A stretch of DNA of 64,000 nt, taken from positions 134,296 through 198,295 of the forward strand of contig JAAVAP010000014.1 in NCBI GenBank assembly GCA_014804005.1, written 5' to 3'. Below are positions 1 to 7,540 of this stretch, piece by piece. The translations under genes and the position numbers were made by a program. Position 1 is the stretch's first letter. Every line of letters begins with the position of its first letter. The stretch is from Treponema sp. (GTDB lineage: Bacteria; Spirochaetota; Spirochaetia; Treponematales; Treponemataceae). The notes beneath the pieces are model-generated. The model ran no database searches. It was not told where the DNA came from and saw only the letters and a program-made list of their open reading frames with translations.

Positions 1-1
1 G

Positions 2-547
2 GGATGCGCAAAGGACGGCGAAAAAGATTGCGGCGGCGTTTATTCGCTCGGATACATTTCGGGCGAAAGCGTCACGGGTTTTTCCGAAGGGCGGCCGCTC
101 GTCGTGCGCTCGCAGGATTGCAATTTTACTTTGCAGAATTTCATCCGAAGTCAAATTTATTCTGCCGTGGCGACTCTTCGCATCGGAATGGACGTGCTTT
201 TTGAAGGCGAAAAAGTTCAAATCGATTCGCTCACAGGGCACGGCGGATTTTTCAAGACGGAAGGCGTGGGGCTTGAAGTGATGGCGGCCGCGACGCACAC
301 TCCGATTTCCGCGATGGAGACGGCGGGCGAGGGCGGTCCTTGGGGAATGGCTTTGCTCGCCTCGTATTCTGCGGACACGAAATCGAAGAGCCTTGGCGAA
401 TGGCTTTCGAGCGAAGTTTTTTCTTCCGCTAAAATCCGCACGGTTCGCCCCGATTCTGCGGACGAAGAAGGCTTTAACAAATGGCTTTGCGGCTACAAGG
501 AAACTCTCAAGGTTGAACGCGCCGCAGTCGAGAATTTGAAATTCTAG
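2..547 (+). CDS. FGGY-family carbohydrate kinase (ribulokinase-like), C-terminal part
   Basis: The reading frame is open from the window edge, so the N-terminal domain lies outside. The visible 181 residues are the end of the second actin-like domain of an FGGY sugar kinase. The GGFFKT motif, followed by the METAGEGGPWGMALLASY stretch, is the nucleotide-binding block of this family. It would phosphorylate a pentulose with ATP in the cytoplasm. araD follows 65 nt downstream, so L-ribulose is the likely substrate (an inference from context; other FGGY substrates are possible). A weak GC hairpin lies between the two genes. Confidence 0.8.
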   Translation, partial: GCAKDGEKDCGGVYSLGYISGESVTGFSEGRPLVVRSQDCNFTLQNFIRSQIYSAVATLRIGMDVLFEGEKVQIDSLTGHGGFFKTEGVGLEVMAAATHTPISAMETAGEGGPWGMALLASYSADTKSKSLGEWLSSEVFSSAKIRTVRPDSADEEGFNKWLCGYKETLKVERAAVENLKF

Positions 548-556
548 ATTTTTTGA

Positions 557-592
557 AAAAAACGCGCCGCAAAACATCGCGGCGTTTTGAAA
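557..592 (+). other. Imperfect intercistronic hairpin between the kinase gene and araD
   Basis: GCCGC and GCGGC arms with flanking A and T runs can fold into an interrupted stem just before the araD ribosome binding site. It may be an attenuator or an mRNA-processing stem that sets relative expression of the two genes. The stem is short and bulged, so this is tentative. Confidence 0.3.
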
Positions 593-612
593 ATTTTTTA
601 GGAGAAAGTGCT

Positions 613-1329
613 ATGTCAAAATATTCCGAATTGAAGCAGCAGGCTTACGAAGCGAACATGCAAATTCCGGCTCAGCATCTCGCGCTTTACACTTGGGGCA
701 ACGTGAGCGCATTCGACAAGGACGCGGCGGTTTTCGCGATCAAGCCGAGTGGCGTTCCTTATCCCGAACTTTCTGCCGAAAGCATGGTCATTGTCGATGT
801 GGAAGGAAATATTGTGGAAGGAAAATTGCGCCCTTCAAGCGACACGCCGACTCACGCCGTCTTGTACAAGGAATTCGCGCTTTGCGACGGCGCAAAAATC
901 GGCGGAATAATCCACACGCATTCGACCTTCGCCGTGAGCTGGGCGCAGGCTGTCCGCGAAATTCCGCTTTTCGGAACGACGCATGCCGACCACATTCAGA
1001 CGGCCGTTCCGTGCACTCCGTATCTTTCCCGCGAAGCCGTCCAAAACGACTACGAAAAGGAAACTGGAAATCTGATTGTGAGCCATTTCCGCGAGCGCAA
1101 GCTCAATCCCGAAGAAGTGACGATGGTTTTGGTGGGCGGACACGGACCTTTCGCGTGGGGCGGCACTGCCGAAAAATCAGTCTACAACGCCGCTGTGCTT
1201 GAAGAAGTGGCGCACATGGCGATGAACACTTTGCAAATCCGCGCGGATCAAAAGCCGCTCCCGGACTACATCATCGAAAAGCACTATTCGCGCAAGCACG
1301 GCCCGAACGCATATTACGGACAAAAATAA
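613..1329 (+). CDS. araD: L-ribulose-5-phosphate 4-epimerase
   Basis: A 238-residue class II aldolase/epimerase, close to the usual ~230. It interconverts L-ribulose 5-phosphate and D-xylulose 5-phosphate, feeding the pentose phosphate pathway. Visible family features are the N-terminal YTWGNVSA block, the zinc-binding IIHTHST pair of histidines near residue 97, the GTTHADH segment and the C-terminal GHGPFAWG motif. The ATG at 613 is chosen because AGGAG lies 7 nt upstream; an in-frame upstream start at 553 has no such site and adds a non-homologous lysine/arginine-rich tail. It probably forms an operon with the preceding kinase gene. Confidence 0.92.
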   Translation: MSKYSELKQQAYEANMQIPAQHLALYTWGNVSAFDKDAAVFAIKPSGVPYPELSAESMVIVDVEGNIVEGKLRPSSDTPTHAVLYKEFALCDGAKIGGIIHTHSTFAVSWAQAVREIPLFGTTHADHIQTAVPCTPYLSREAVQNDYEKETGNLIVSHFRERKLNPEEVTMVLVGGHGPFAWGGTAEKSVYNAAVLEEVAHMAMNTLQIRADQKPLPDYIIEKHYSRKHGPNAYYGQK

Positions 1330-1486
1330 TTCGTTGGCGTCAAGATTTGAAATCATCGTCCGATTTTCGCGCCATCCAAAGCAAAGCGTTCCGCACTTTT
1401 TATTCTTGCGCATACGTCGCTTCGCGCGTTTGCATAGACGGAAATTATTTTACTAGTCACTCGCGCAACTTGTGCATTTTCCGTTC

Positions 1487-1515
1487 TTGCCTATCGCAAA
1501 AATTTGCGTTAAAAT
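1487..1515 (+). promoter_or_regulatory. Promoter of queH (leaderless arrangement)
   Basis: TTGCCT (1487-1492), a 17-nt spacer and TAAAAT (1510-1515). Only 5 nt separate the -10 box from the queH ATG at 1521, and no Shine-Dalgarno is present, so the transcript should begin at or next to the start codon. Confidence 0.55.
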
Positions 1516-1520
1516 GAATT

Positions 1521-2267
1521 ATGCAAAATTACGCGCAATGGCTTTCCGCAAAAATCGAAGAAATTCAAAAAGAAATTTTTCGCACAGAAAAAAAGCCTTC
1601 GCTTCTTTTGCATGCGTGTTGTGCGCCGTGCTCTTCCTACGTCCTCGAATATTTGCACCGATTTTTTGAAATCACGATTTTCTATTATAATCCCAACATT
1701 CATCCGCAAACTGAATTCGCGCGGAGGCTGAACGAGCTGAAAAATTTTTTGCCAAAATTTTCTGCGGATGCAGACGGCGAAAATTTTAATTTGGTGGAAG
1801 CCGAATATTTTCCAAAAGAATTTTTCGATGCCGTGCAAGCCGAACGCGACAATTTGCAAAACGAGCGCGAACGCGGCGAACGTTGTTTTCGCTGCTACAA
1901 ATTGCGAATGGAACGCGCGTTCGATTTTGCGCAAAAGAATGAATTCGATTTTTTCACGACGACGCTTTCGATAAGCCCGCACAAGGACGCGCAAAAAATA
2001 AATGAGATTGGCGCGGAACTCGAAAAAAATAATTTGGAAAAAATCGCGCAAAGCAAAACGCAGGCGGAAAATTTTTCGGAAAATCAAAACGAAAATTTTC
2101 GCGAAAAAAATTCCCAAAATGTCGCCACGAATTTTCACACAAAATATTTGTACGCGGATTTTAAAAAGCAAAACGGATTCAAGCGCAGTTTGGAACTTTC
2201 AAAAAAATACGGATTGTACCGCCAAGATTATTGCGGCTGTATTTACTCAAAAGAAAATTTGCGCTAA
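1521..2267 (+). CDS. queH: Epoxyqueuosine reductase QueH
   Basis: A 248-residue QueH (DUF208) protein catalysing the last step of queuosine biosynthesis, reduction of epoxyqueuosine to queuosine in tRNA. The N-terminal LLHACCAPCSS motif supplies adjacent cysteines, RCFRCYKLRME gives a further CxxC, and the C-terminal QDYCGCIYS adds another pair; these bind the Fe-S cluster and an extra metal in characterised homologues. The linker around residues 175-205 is unusually rich in Glu, Asn and Lys and may be an insertion. A promoter sits directly before the ATG, and argA begins 9 nt after the stop. Confidence 0.92.
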   Translation: MQNYAQWLSAKIEEIQKEIFRTEKKPSLLLHACCAPCSSYVLEYLHRFFEITIFYYNPNIHPQTEFARRLNELKNFLPKFSADADGENFNLVEAEYFPKEFFDAVQAERDNLQNERERGERCFRCYKLRMERAFDFAQKNEFDFFTTTLSISPHKDAQKINEIGAELEKNNLEKIAQSKTQAENFSENQNENFREKNSQNVATNFHTKYLYADFKKQNGFKRSLELSKKYGLYRQDYCGCIYSKENLR

Positions 2268-2270
2268 AAT
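2242..2270 (+). promoter_or_regulatory. Candidate promoter of argA inside the queH 3' end
   Basis: TTTACT (2242-2247), a 17-nt spacer and TAAAAT (2265-2270) end 6 nt before the argA ATG at 2277. No Shine-Dalgarno is visible. This would give argA its own leaderless transcript independent of queH. Confidence 0.4.
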
Positions 2271-2276
2271 AAAATC

Positions 2277-3614
2277 ATGCGGGAAATCATTGAAAAAGCG
2301 AACCAAATTCGCGATGTCATAAATTACATCAAAGTTTTCAAAAACGCGCTTGCCGTAATTCACATCGACGACGAAATTATAAGCTCGCCGCTTTTGCCAA
2401 GCCACATTCACGACATCAGCCTGATTCACGAAGCGGGAATAAAAGTAATCATCGTGCCCGGCGCGCGCGGCCAAATCAACAACGCGCTCGAAGAACAAAA
2501 AATTTCGTGGCAAATAAAAAATGGCTTTCGCATAACAAATGAGCGCGCGATGCCCGCGATAAAAACCGCGGCGTTCGACGTTGCCAACAACATTATGAAC
2601 ATTCTCGCCGGCGAACATCTCACGGCGGTGATTGGAAATTGGGTAAAGGCGCGCGGAAAAGGAATCATCGACGGAACGGATTTTGGCAGCGCGGGCGAAA
2701 TCGACAAAATCAAAATCGACGCGATCAAGCAAACTTTGGAAAACGGCTTCGTTCCGATTTTTCCTTGCATCGGCTGGAACGATTTGGGAAAGCCATACAA
2801 CATTTCTTCGACGGAACTCGCGGCGCAAATTGCGATTCATCTCAAGGTCGAAAAACTTTTTTTCATTTTTCCTGACGCGCAAATTTCAAGAAAAGAATTT
2901 TCTTTGCCGAATGAAATCTCTTTGTCGCAAGAAGGAAATGTTCCTGCGATGAACGTGGAAATTTTATCGAAGATTTTGAAATTGAATTCGGATTTAAATT
3001 CCGAAAAAAATTCGCGCAAAGAAAAATTGCTTGCGATTTTCAAACTTGCGAAAAACGCCTGCGAAAACGGCGTTTCGCGAATTCACATTTTGGACGGAAA
3101 CACCGAAGGAATTTTGCCATGCGAAATTTTTTCCGCAATCGGAAGCGGCACGATGATTTTCAATAACGGCTACGGCGATTTGCGCCCGATGCGCGACGAC
3201 GACATTCCATCCGTGCTTTCGCTGATGAGCCCGTTCGTAAAAAGCGGAATTCTTTTGCCGCGAAATTTCCAAGAACTAAAATCTCAATTACACAATTATA
3301 TTGTATACAATGTAGATGGCGGAATCCACGCATGCGCCGCGCTCAAAAAATATGACGGCGACCAAATGGAAATTTATTCCGTCGCGGTGGACGAAGCATA
3401 CGGCAATATGGGCGTTGGCCCGAAGATGATAAATTTTTTGTTGGAAAAAGCAAAATCCTGCGGTGCAAAATCCGTGTTCATTTTGACAACGCAGACTGCG
3501 GATTGGTTTGAAAAATTGGGATTTGTCGCTGACAAAATCGATTCGATTCCGCAAAAAAGAAAAAAGATTTGGTCGGAAAAGCGTGGCTCGAAAGTTTTTA
3601 GAATTTTGTTTTGA
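2277..3614 (+). CDS. argA: Amino-acid N-acetyltransferase (N-acetylglutamate synthase)
   Basis: A 445-residue classical two-domain ArgA. Residues 1 to about 290 are an amino acid kinase fold (IIVPGARGQINNAL; TAVIGNWVKARGKG), which in this family binds the arginine feedback inhibitor. Residues about 300-445 are a GNAT acetyltransferase (LRPMRDDDIPSVLSL; VDEAYGNMGVGPKMINFLL, the acetyl-CoA loop). It makes N-acetylglutamate from acetyl-CoA and glutamate, the first step of arginine synthesis. The stretch at residues 205-260, between the two domains, is Ser/Lys-rich and poorly conserved. No other arg gene is in the window. Confidence 0.93.
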   Translation: MREIIEKANQIRDVINYIKVFKNALAVIHIDDEIISSPLLPSHIHDISLIHEAGIKVIIVPGARGQINNALEEQKISWQIKNGFRITNERAMPAIKTAAFDVANNIMNILAGEHLTAVIGNWVKARGKGIIDGTDFGSAGEIDKIKIDAIKQTLENGFVPIFPCIGWNDLGKPYNISSTELAAQIAIHLKVEKLFFIFPDAQISRKEFSLPNEISLSQEGNVPAMNVEILSKILKLNSDLNSEKNSRKEKLLAIFKLAKNACENGVSRIHILDGNTEGILPCEIFSAIGSGTMIFNNGYGDLRPMRDDDIPSVLSLMSPFVKSGILLPRNFQELKSQLHNYIVYNVDGGIHACAALKKYDGDQMEIYSVAVDEAYGNMGVGPKMINFLLEKAKSCGAKSVFILTTQTADWFEKLGFVADKIDSIPQKRKKIWSEKRGSKVFRILF

Positions 3615-3666
3615 TCAAAGGAATGAAAAAATTCAGCACGAATCAGCAAACCCTTTTTTCAAATTT

Positions 3667-4086
3667 CTAAAAAAGTTTCAAATTCAATTTTGGAACTTCG
3701 CCACATTGTCCGCCATGATTTTGTTCATGATGCGAATGATGCTCGCCGTGATGATTGCAATTTGCGCTGGAATTTTTTTGCAATTTTCCTTCCGCCAAAA
3801 GTCGAGCCGCTTCGTCTGCCGCGCCAGAATTTCCAGCATAAATTTCGATTTCCGCAGAATTCAGCGCAGACACTGCGCCGCCGCCGATTCCTCCGCAAAC
3901 GAGCGCACTCACTCCGTGCGCCTTCAAAAAATCCGCGAGTGCTTCGTGCCCCGCGCCGCCAACGTCAACGATTTCCGAAGCGGAAATTTTTCCGTCCGCA
4001 ATTTCATAAAATTTAAAAAATTTCGTATGTCCAAAATGTTGAAAAATTTGCCCGTCTTCTTTTGAAAAACAAACCGCGATTTTCAT
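3667..4086 (-). CDS. NifX/NifB-like iron-molybdenum-cofactor-family protein with His-rich tail
   Basis: A 139-residue member of the dinitrogenase iron-molybdenum cofactor family (MKIAVCFSKED start, FGHTKFFKFYEI, LVCGGIGGGAVSAL). Stand-alone members bind Fe-S or Fe-Mo clusters or act in unrelated redox roles; no nif gene is nearby, so nitrogen fixation is not implied. The C-terminal tail at about residues 108-128 is strongly histidine-rich (HHGEHHSHHEQNHGG), suggesting metal binding. The start is placed at 4086 because AGAGGA lies just upstream; a start 9 codons earlier lacks a site. It converges with argA. Confidence 0.8.
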   Translation of the reverse strand: MKIAVCFSKEDGQIFQHFGHTKFFKFYEIADGKISASEIVDVGGAGHEALADFLKAHGVSALVCGGIGGGAVSALNSAEIEIYAGNSGAADEAARLLAEGKLQKNSSANCNHHGEHHSHHEQNHGGQCGEVPKLNLKLF

Positions 4087-4204
4087 TTTATTTTCCTCTA
4101 AAGCGTTCGCCAAAATTTTCGCGACATTTCCGCCGCCTTTATTTTTTTATTTTCATTATAACAAATTTTCTGCGCAAAAGCAATTTCAAGATTTTGCAAA
4201 AAAA

Positions 4205-4522
4205 TTATCGCAATTTGTGTTTTTTCATTTCGGCGATAAGCGCGAGAACGGATTTTTTGTCGGATTCGCAAAGCTTCTGAAAATCGGAAACAAGTTTTTG
4301 AAGCGGCGAAGTGCGCATCGCGTTTTTTCCCAGCACCAAATATTCGACGCTCACGCCCAAAACTTGCGCAATCTTCACGGCATTTTCCGCGCTGGGAATC
4401 GCCTTGTGCCCATTTATGTAATTGCGAATCGTGTTGACACTGATTCCAGTTTTGTCGGCAATTTCCTTTGGCTTGATGTCCTGAAAAAGCATTTCTTCGC
4501 GCAGATTTTCCTTGAAATCCAT
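4205..4522 (-). CDS. XRE-family helix-turn-helix transcriptional regulator
   Basis: A 105-residue protein with one Cro/C1-type HTH at about residues 12-65 (KPKEIADKTGISVNTIRNYINGHKAIPS), then a short helical tail, probably for dimerisation. It diverges from the lipoprotein gene at 4634. The shared intergenic region carries a 6+6 inverted repeat (4534-4549) beside its own start and a perfect 10+10 inverted repeat in the lipoprotein leader; both are plausible operators. Target and ligand are unknown. Confidence 0.85.
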   Translation of the reverse strand: MDFKENLREEMLFQDIKPKEIADKTGISVNTIRNYINGHKAIPSAENAVKIAQVLGVSVEYLVLGKNAMRTSPLQKLVSDFQKLCESDKKSVLALIAEMKKHKLR

Positions 4523-4533
4523 AATATAAAGTT

Positions 4534-4549
4534 TAATCTAATAAGATTA
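4534..4549. promoter_or_regulatory. Candidate operator (6+6 inverted repeat)
   Basis: TAATCT, 4-nt spacer, AGATTA: a perfect inverted repeat 12 nt upstream of the XRE regulator start and 9 nt from the lipoprotein promoter. Its position fits autoregulation by the XRE protein; this is inference. Confidence 0.4.
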
Positions 4550-4557
4550 GAATTTTC

Positions 4558-4586
4558 TTGACTTTTATCTTTTATAATTATATACT
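4558..4586 (+). promoter_or_regulatory. Promoter of the small lipoprotein gene
   Basis: TTGACT (4558-4563), a 17-nt spacer and TATACT (4581-4586). It is followed by a perfect inverted repeat at 4591-4616 and a GGAGGG ribosome binding site before the ATG at 4634. Confidence 0.5.
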
Positions 4587-4590
4587 TTTC

Positions 4591-4616
4591 AAAAGTGATT
4601 AAATATAATCACTTTT
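4591..4616 (+). promoter_or_regulatory. Perfect 10+10 inverted repeat in the lipoprotein leader
   Basis: AAAAGTGATT and AATCACTTTT separated by 6 nt, exactly at the predicted transcription start. It could be an operator for the divergent XRE regulator or a leader hairpin that stabilises the mRNA. Confidence 0.45.
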
Positions 4617-4633
4617 ATTTTGGAGGGAAACAA

Positions 4634-5020
4634 ATGAAAAAATTATTTTTTATTGAAATTTTTCTCGTGGCAATATTTTTGATTGGATGTCAAAATGGCT
4701 CGGAAGAAGAAACGTACACTGTTTGGACGGACATTTCAACAGCGGACGATTTTCAACAAACTTTTGGAACAACGTTATACGACGAAAAATATGTCACTGT
4801 AGAAATTTTAAATTCGCAATTTTCACAAATAATGCAAACTGCAGGAAATGAGGCTGCCGAATTCAAACACAATTGGACAGAAGAAGAATTGAAAAAATAT
4901 TTTGTTGGAAGAGGCTTTGATTCTGGAACCGCAAGCAAAACTGTGGCATGGCTTGTAACTGTGAATCACGGATTAGTAGCTTCGAGAAGCGGAAATATTG
5001 TTTATTACATTTTGAAATAA
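4634..5020 (+). CDS. Small hypothetical lipoprotein
   Basis: A 128-residue predicted lipoprotein. A lysine start and hydrophobic helix end in the lipobox LIGC with Cys at about residue 20, followed by an acidic spacer. The mature domain has no recognised family; it contains the WTDISTADDFQQTFG and WTEEELKKYFVGRGFDS segments. The start at 4634 is supported by GGAGGG 7 nt upstream; an earlier in-frame codon at 4595 lies within the leader inverted repeat. It is probably controlled by the divergent XRE protein. Base use is more AT-rich than in the neighbours. Confidence 0.7.
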   Translation: MKKLFFIEIFLVAIFLIGCQNGSEEETYTVWTDISTADDFQQTFGTTLYDEKYVTVEILNSQFSQIMQTAGNEAAEFKHNWTEEELKKYFVGRGFDSGTASKTVAWLVTVNHGLVASRSGNIVYYILK

Positions 5021-5078
5021 ATTACAATTTTCGGAATACAAAATTTTCCGCAAAATTTTTTTATTCTCGAAATTTTGC

Positions 5079-5107
5079 TTGACATTAAAAATTTTTTCCG
5101 CGAAAAT
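5079..5107 (+). promoter_or_regulatory. Promoter of the transglutaminase-like gene (leaderless arrangement)
   Basis: TTGACA (5079-5084), a 17-nt spacer and GAAAAT (5102-5107), 6 nt before the ATG at 5114. There is no Shine-Dalgarno. This supports 5114 rather than an earlier in-frame start at 5075, which would lie upstream of the promoter. Confidence 0.5.
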
Positions 5108-5113
5108 TGCTTT

Positions 5114-5986
5114 ATGAATGAAATTGAATTTTACAAAAAAGCCAGTTGTTTCACTGAACTTGGGCTTTACAAAAATTTTGCGCAATCCTTGCCGGATGAT
5201 ATTCGCGAACTTTGCCTTTTGCAGCGTCATCAAATAATTCATCCGGTTGCGATAATGAAATGCGGCGGACAAAAGCAAACTTTTCACGGCGACATGACGC
5301 AGATTCCGTGCGACAGTTTGCTTTTTGAAAATGAGCGTTTTCCCACGGCATTGAGCATTTTGGCGGAATTGCTTCGCCGAGAAAATGAATATTCTTGCGA
5401 GCGAAAAATCCAAAACAAAATGCATCTCACTTGCCGCGAGCAGGCGATTCTTTTGACCGCGATTTTGAAGGCGAAAGGAATTCCTGCGCGGGCACGAAGC
5501 GGATTCGCGCCGTATATTTCCAATGACGGCATTTTTCACGACCATTGGATTTGCGAAAAATTTTGCGATAAAGAAAATCGATGGATTTTGACCGACGCGG
5601 ATTGTTGCGTCGAAAATTTGGATTTCGATTTTGCCGACATTCCTTGCGATAAATTTCTTTTTGGCGCGCAATCATATTTGAAAATTCGCAGCAAAGAAAT
5701 TTGCGATAACGCTTTGGAGTATGCGTCCGTTCCGCCAACGCACGGAATGCGTGCCGCGCTGCAATCGCTTTTTTACGATTTGCATTCGCTGATGAACGAC
5801 GAAATTTTCTTTTGGCATTCTCCGCGATACATCGTCGAAAAGAATTTCGATTTATCGCAAGCGGAATTCGAAGAATTGGATTCTATCGCAAATTTGATGC
5901 TTGAGCCAAGCAAAAATTTTGAAAAAATTTGCGATATTTGGGAAAACACGCCGAAATTCCGAATCGTTTCCGGCGGATTCAATTAA
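5114..5986 (+). CDS. Transglutaminase-like (cysteine protease fold) protein
   Basis: A 290-residue cytoplasmic protein with the transglutaminase-like catalytic triad order: Cys in LTCREQAILLTAILKAKGI (about residue 100), His in FHDHWICEKF (about 142) and Asp in WILTDADCC (about 159). Similar bacterial proteins are peptidases or amidases of unknown substrate rather than true crosslinkers. No signal peptide is visible. The gene carries four copies of the over-represented 9-mer TTGCGATAA/TTATCGCAA and is followed by a strong hairpin built from the same word. Confidence 0.75.
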   Translation: MNEIEFYKKASCFTELGLYKNFAQSLPDDIRELCLLQRHQIIHPVAIMKCGGQKQTFHGDMTQIPCDSLLFENERFPTALSILAELLRRENEYSCERKIQNKMHLTCREQAILLTAILKAKGIPARARSGFAPYISNDGIFHDHWICEKFCDKENRWILTDADCCVENLDFDFADIPCDKFLFGAQSYLKIRSKEICDNALEYASVPPTHGMRAALQSLFYDLHSLMNDEIFFWHSPRYIVEKNFDLSQAEFEELDSIANLMLEPSKNFEKICDIWENTPKFRIVSGGFN

Positions 5987-6002
5987 ATTGAAATTTGAGA
6001 AA

Positions 6003-6044
6003 ACTTGCGATAAAATTTTTTGATTTTTTATCGCAAGTGAATTT
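6003..6044 (+). terminator. 13-bp hairpin built on the TTGCGATAA word
   Basis: Perfect 13-bp arms (6003-6015 and 6026-6038) with a 10-nt AT loop, followed by a T-rich run. It lies 17 nt after the transglutaminase-like stop and would also work for the convergent outer-membrane gene. Each arm contains the 9-mer TTGCGATAA/TTATCGCAA. Confidence 0.6.
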
Positions 6045-6146
6045 TTTGAAATTTGAAATTATCGCAAATTTCGAATCCGCGCGAAAACAACGCACGGATT
6101 TTTAATTTTAAATTATCTGCGAAAATTGCATTTCGCTTAATTCAAA

Positions 6147-7268
6147 TTAAAACGAATAAATCCACGAAATCGGGAATTTCACAAAAATGTCTCCATCGCA
6201 AAATTCAAAATCGGCGGCGAGCGAAAATTCGTGATTTCCGAACGCGCATCCAAGCGAAGGCTCGATTCCAAAAACCGGCTTTGCTTTTGTTTCGCCAAAA
6301 TCCAAAAAGCATTGTCCACCCAAGCCTACCGCGAAATTTTCGGCAAAAGAATAAGCCGCCTTCGCACCAATGTACATATCGTATGCGAAATCTTCGTCGT
6401 CAATGTCCGTGTCGGCGACAATTTCCGCGGCGATTGCAAAATCATTCAAAACCCATTCAAGCGAGGCGTTAAAAATATTTTTTCCGGCAATCGCAATGTT
6501 TTCGGAATAATCCAATTCTTCCAACACGCCCACGCCTTCATAATGGCCGTAGCCCGCGCGGATTATCAAGTCGTCGGATTTGAACGGACGGAACGCCGCG
6601 AAAACGCCAAAATAAATTTCGTCGCTGTCAATGATGTCGCCAACTTTTGCGCCAACAGAAAAAAGCTCGCCAAAATCATATTCCGCTCCAAGCCCGAAAT
6701 CAAAAGGCTTTTGCTCTTTTTTGTTTCCGTCTTCATCTTTTTCGTCTTCATCGCCATTCAAAAAATTGGCAAGCCCGTCATCAAGATTGTCCATCGGAAT
6801 TGTCGCGGCAATGCGAAGCCCTTCAAGCGGTTCGACCATCAGCGAAAATCCCGAAGAGCCAAGCCCGCCCGCAGGCGCATTGTCGTCCCAAAGCGGCAAG
6901 TACGAGCCGTTCATCCACAAATCATCATGGAACGCCAGCGTAATAATTTTGAACGGGCGAAAGTGAAGCCAATAATCCAAATCCGTCCAGGCGAAATTCA
7001 AATGATTCGTTTCGGAAGTTTCATTGCCTTTTCCCGTGCCAAGAGTGAATTCAACTTCGAGATAAGCGTCAACTTTTTCCGAAGAAAATTCCACCGAAGC
7101 GTTTTCCACAATGCCCGCGAAATTCGTTTCGTCGTCCCAAATTTTGTCGATTGTCACGATGTCCGAAGAAAGCTCGTTCGCAAAACCTAATTCGAATTCC
7201 TGCGCCCAAGAAACGGACGCGCCAAGCATTGCAATCGCGGCAAGCGATTTCAAAATTTTTTTGTTCAT
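6147..7268 (-). CDS. Outer-membrane beta-barrel (porin-like) protein
   Basis: A 373-residue exported protein. Residues 1-22 are a signal peptide with a SWAQ cleavage site. The rest alternates hydrophobic and polar residues in short amphipathic strands (FDFGLGAEYDFGELFSVGAKVG; IRAGYGHYEGVG) and ends in a terminal aromatic (WIYSF), typical of barrels inserted by BamA. An acidic Asp/Glu/Lys loop near residues 172-190 is probably surface-exposed. It resembles treponemal outer-membrane proteins of unknown solute. A start at 7268 is supported by AAGGAG upstream. It is monocistronic. Confidence 0.75.
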   Translation of the reverse strand: MNKKILKSLAAIAMLGASVSWAQEFELGFANELSSDIVTIDKIWDDETNFAGIVENASVEFSSEKVDAYLEVEFTLGTGKGNETSETNHLNFAWTDLDYWLHFRPFKIITLAFHDDLWMNGSYLPLWDDNAPAGGLGSSGFSLMVEPLEGLRIAATIPMDNLDDGLANFLNGDEDEKDEDGNKKEQKPFDFGLGAEYDFGELFSVGAKVGDIIDSDEIYFGVFAAFRPFKSDDLIIRAGYGHYEGVGVLEELDYSENIAIAGKNIFNASLEWVLNDFAIAAEIVADTDIDDEDFAYDMYIGAKAAYSFAENFAVGLGGQCFLDFGETKAKPVFGIEPSLGCAFGNHEFSLAADFEFCDGDIFVKFPISWIYSF

Positions 7269-7540
7269 AAAAACTCCTTATTTGAAAATTTATTAGCCTA
7301 AACTAATTGTCGATAGCATACACTAATTACTTATTTTTGGCAAGTGCATTTTTGAAAAATTTGTAAAAAAAATCCGCTTGATTTTTAAAAGGGAGGGGCA
7401 AAATTTTGCTTGAAAAAAAACGCAAAAAATAATAAAATGAAATCATCTTGAATTTTGATGCGAACCAAAGGCTTGCCCAAACCCGGTAAAAAGCTAAAAG
7501 GCTTGTGTAAAAATTTAAAAAACAAATTTTGGAGAATTTT

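Noticed and set aside
1330..1486. Possible gene or RNA between araD and queH
   Set aside because: No start with a ribosome site, no stable hairpin and no tRNA-like fold was seen.
3667..4086. Evidence for nitrogen fixation
   Set aside because: NifX-like proteins occur widely in organisms that do not fix nitrogen, and no other nif gene is present.
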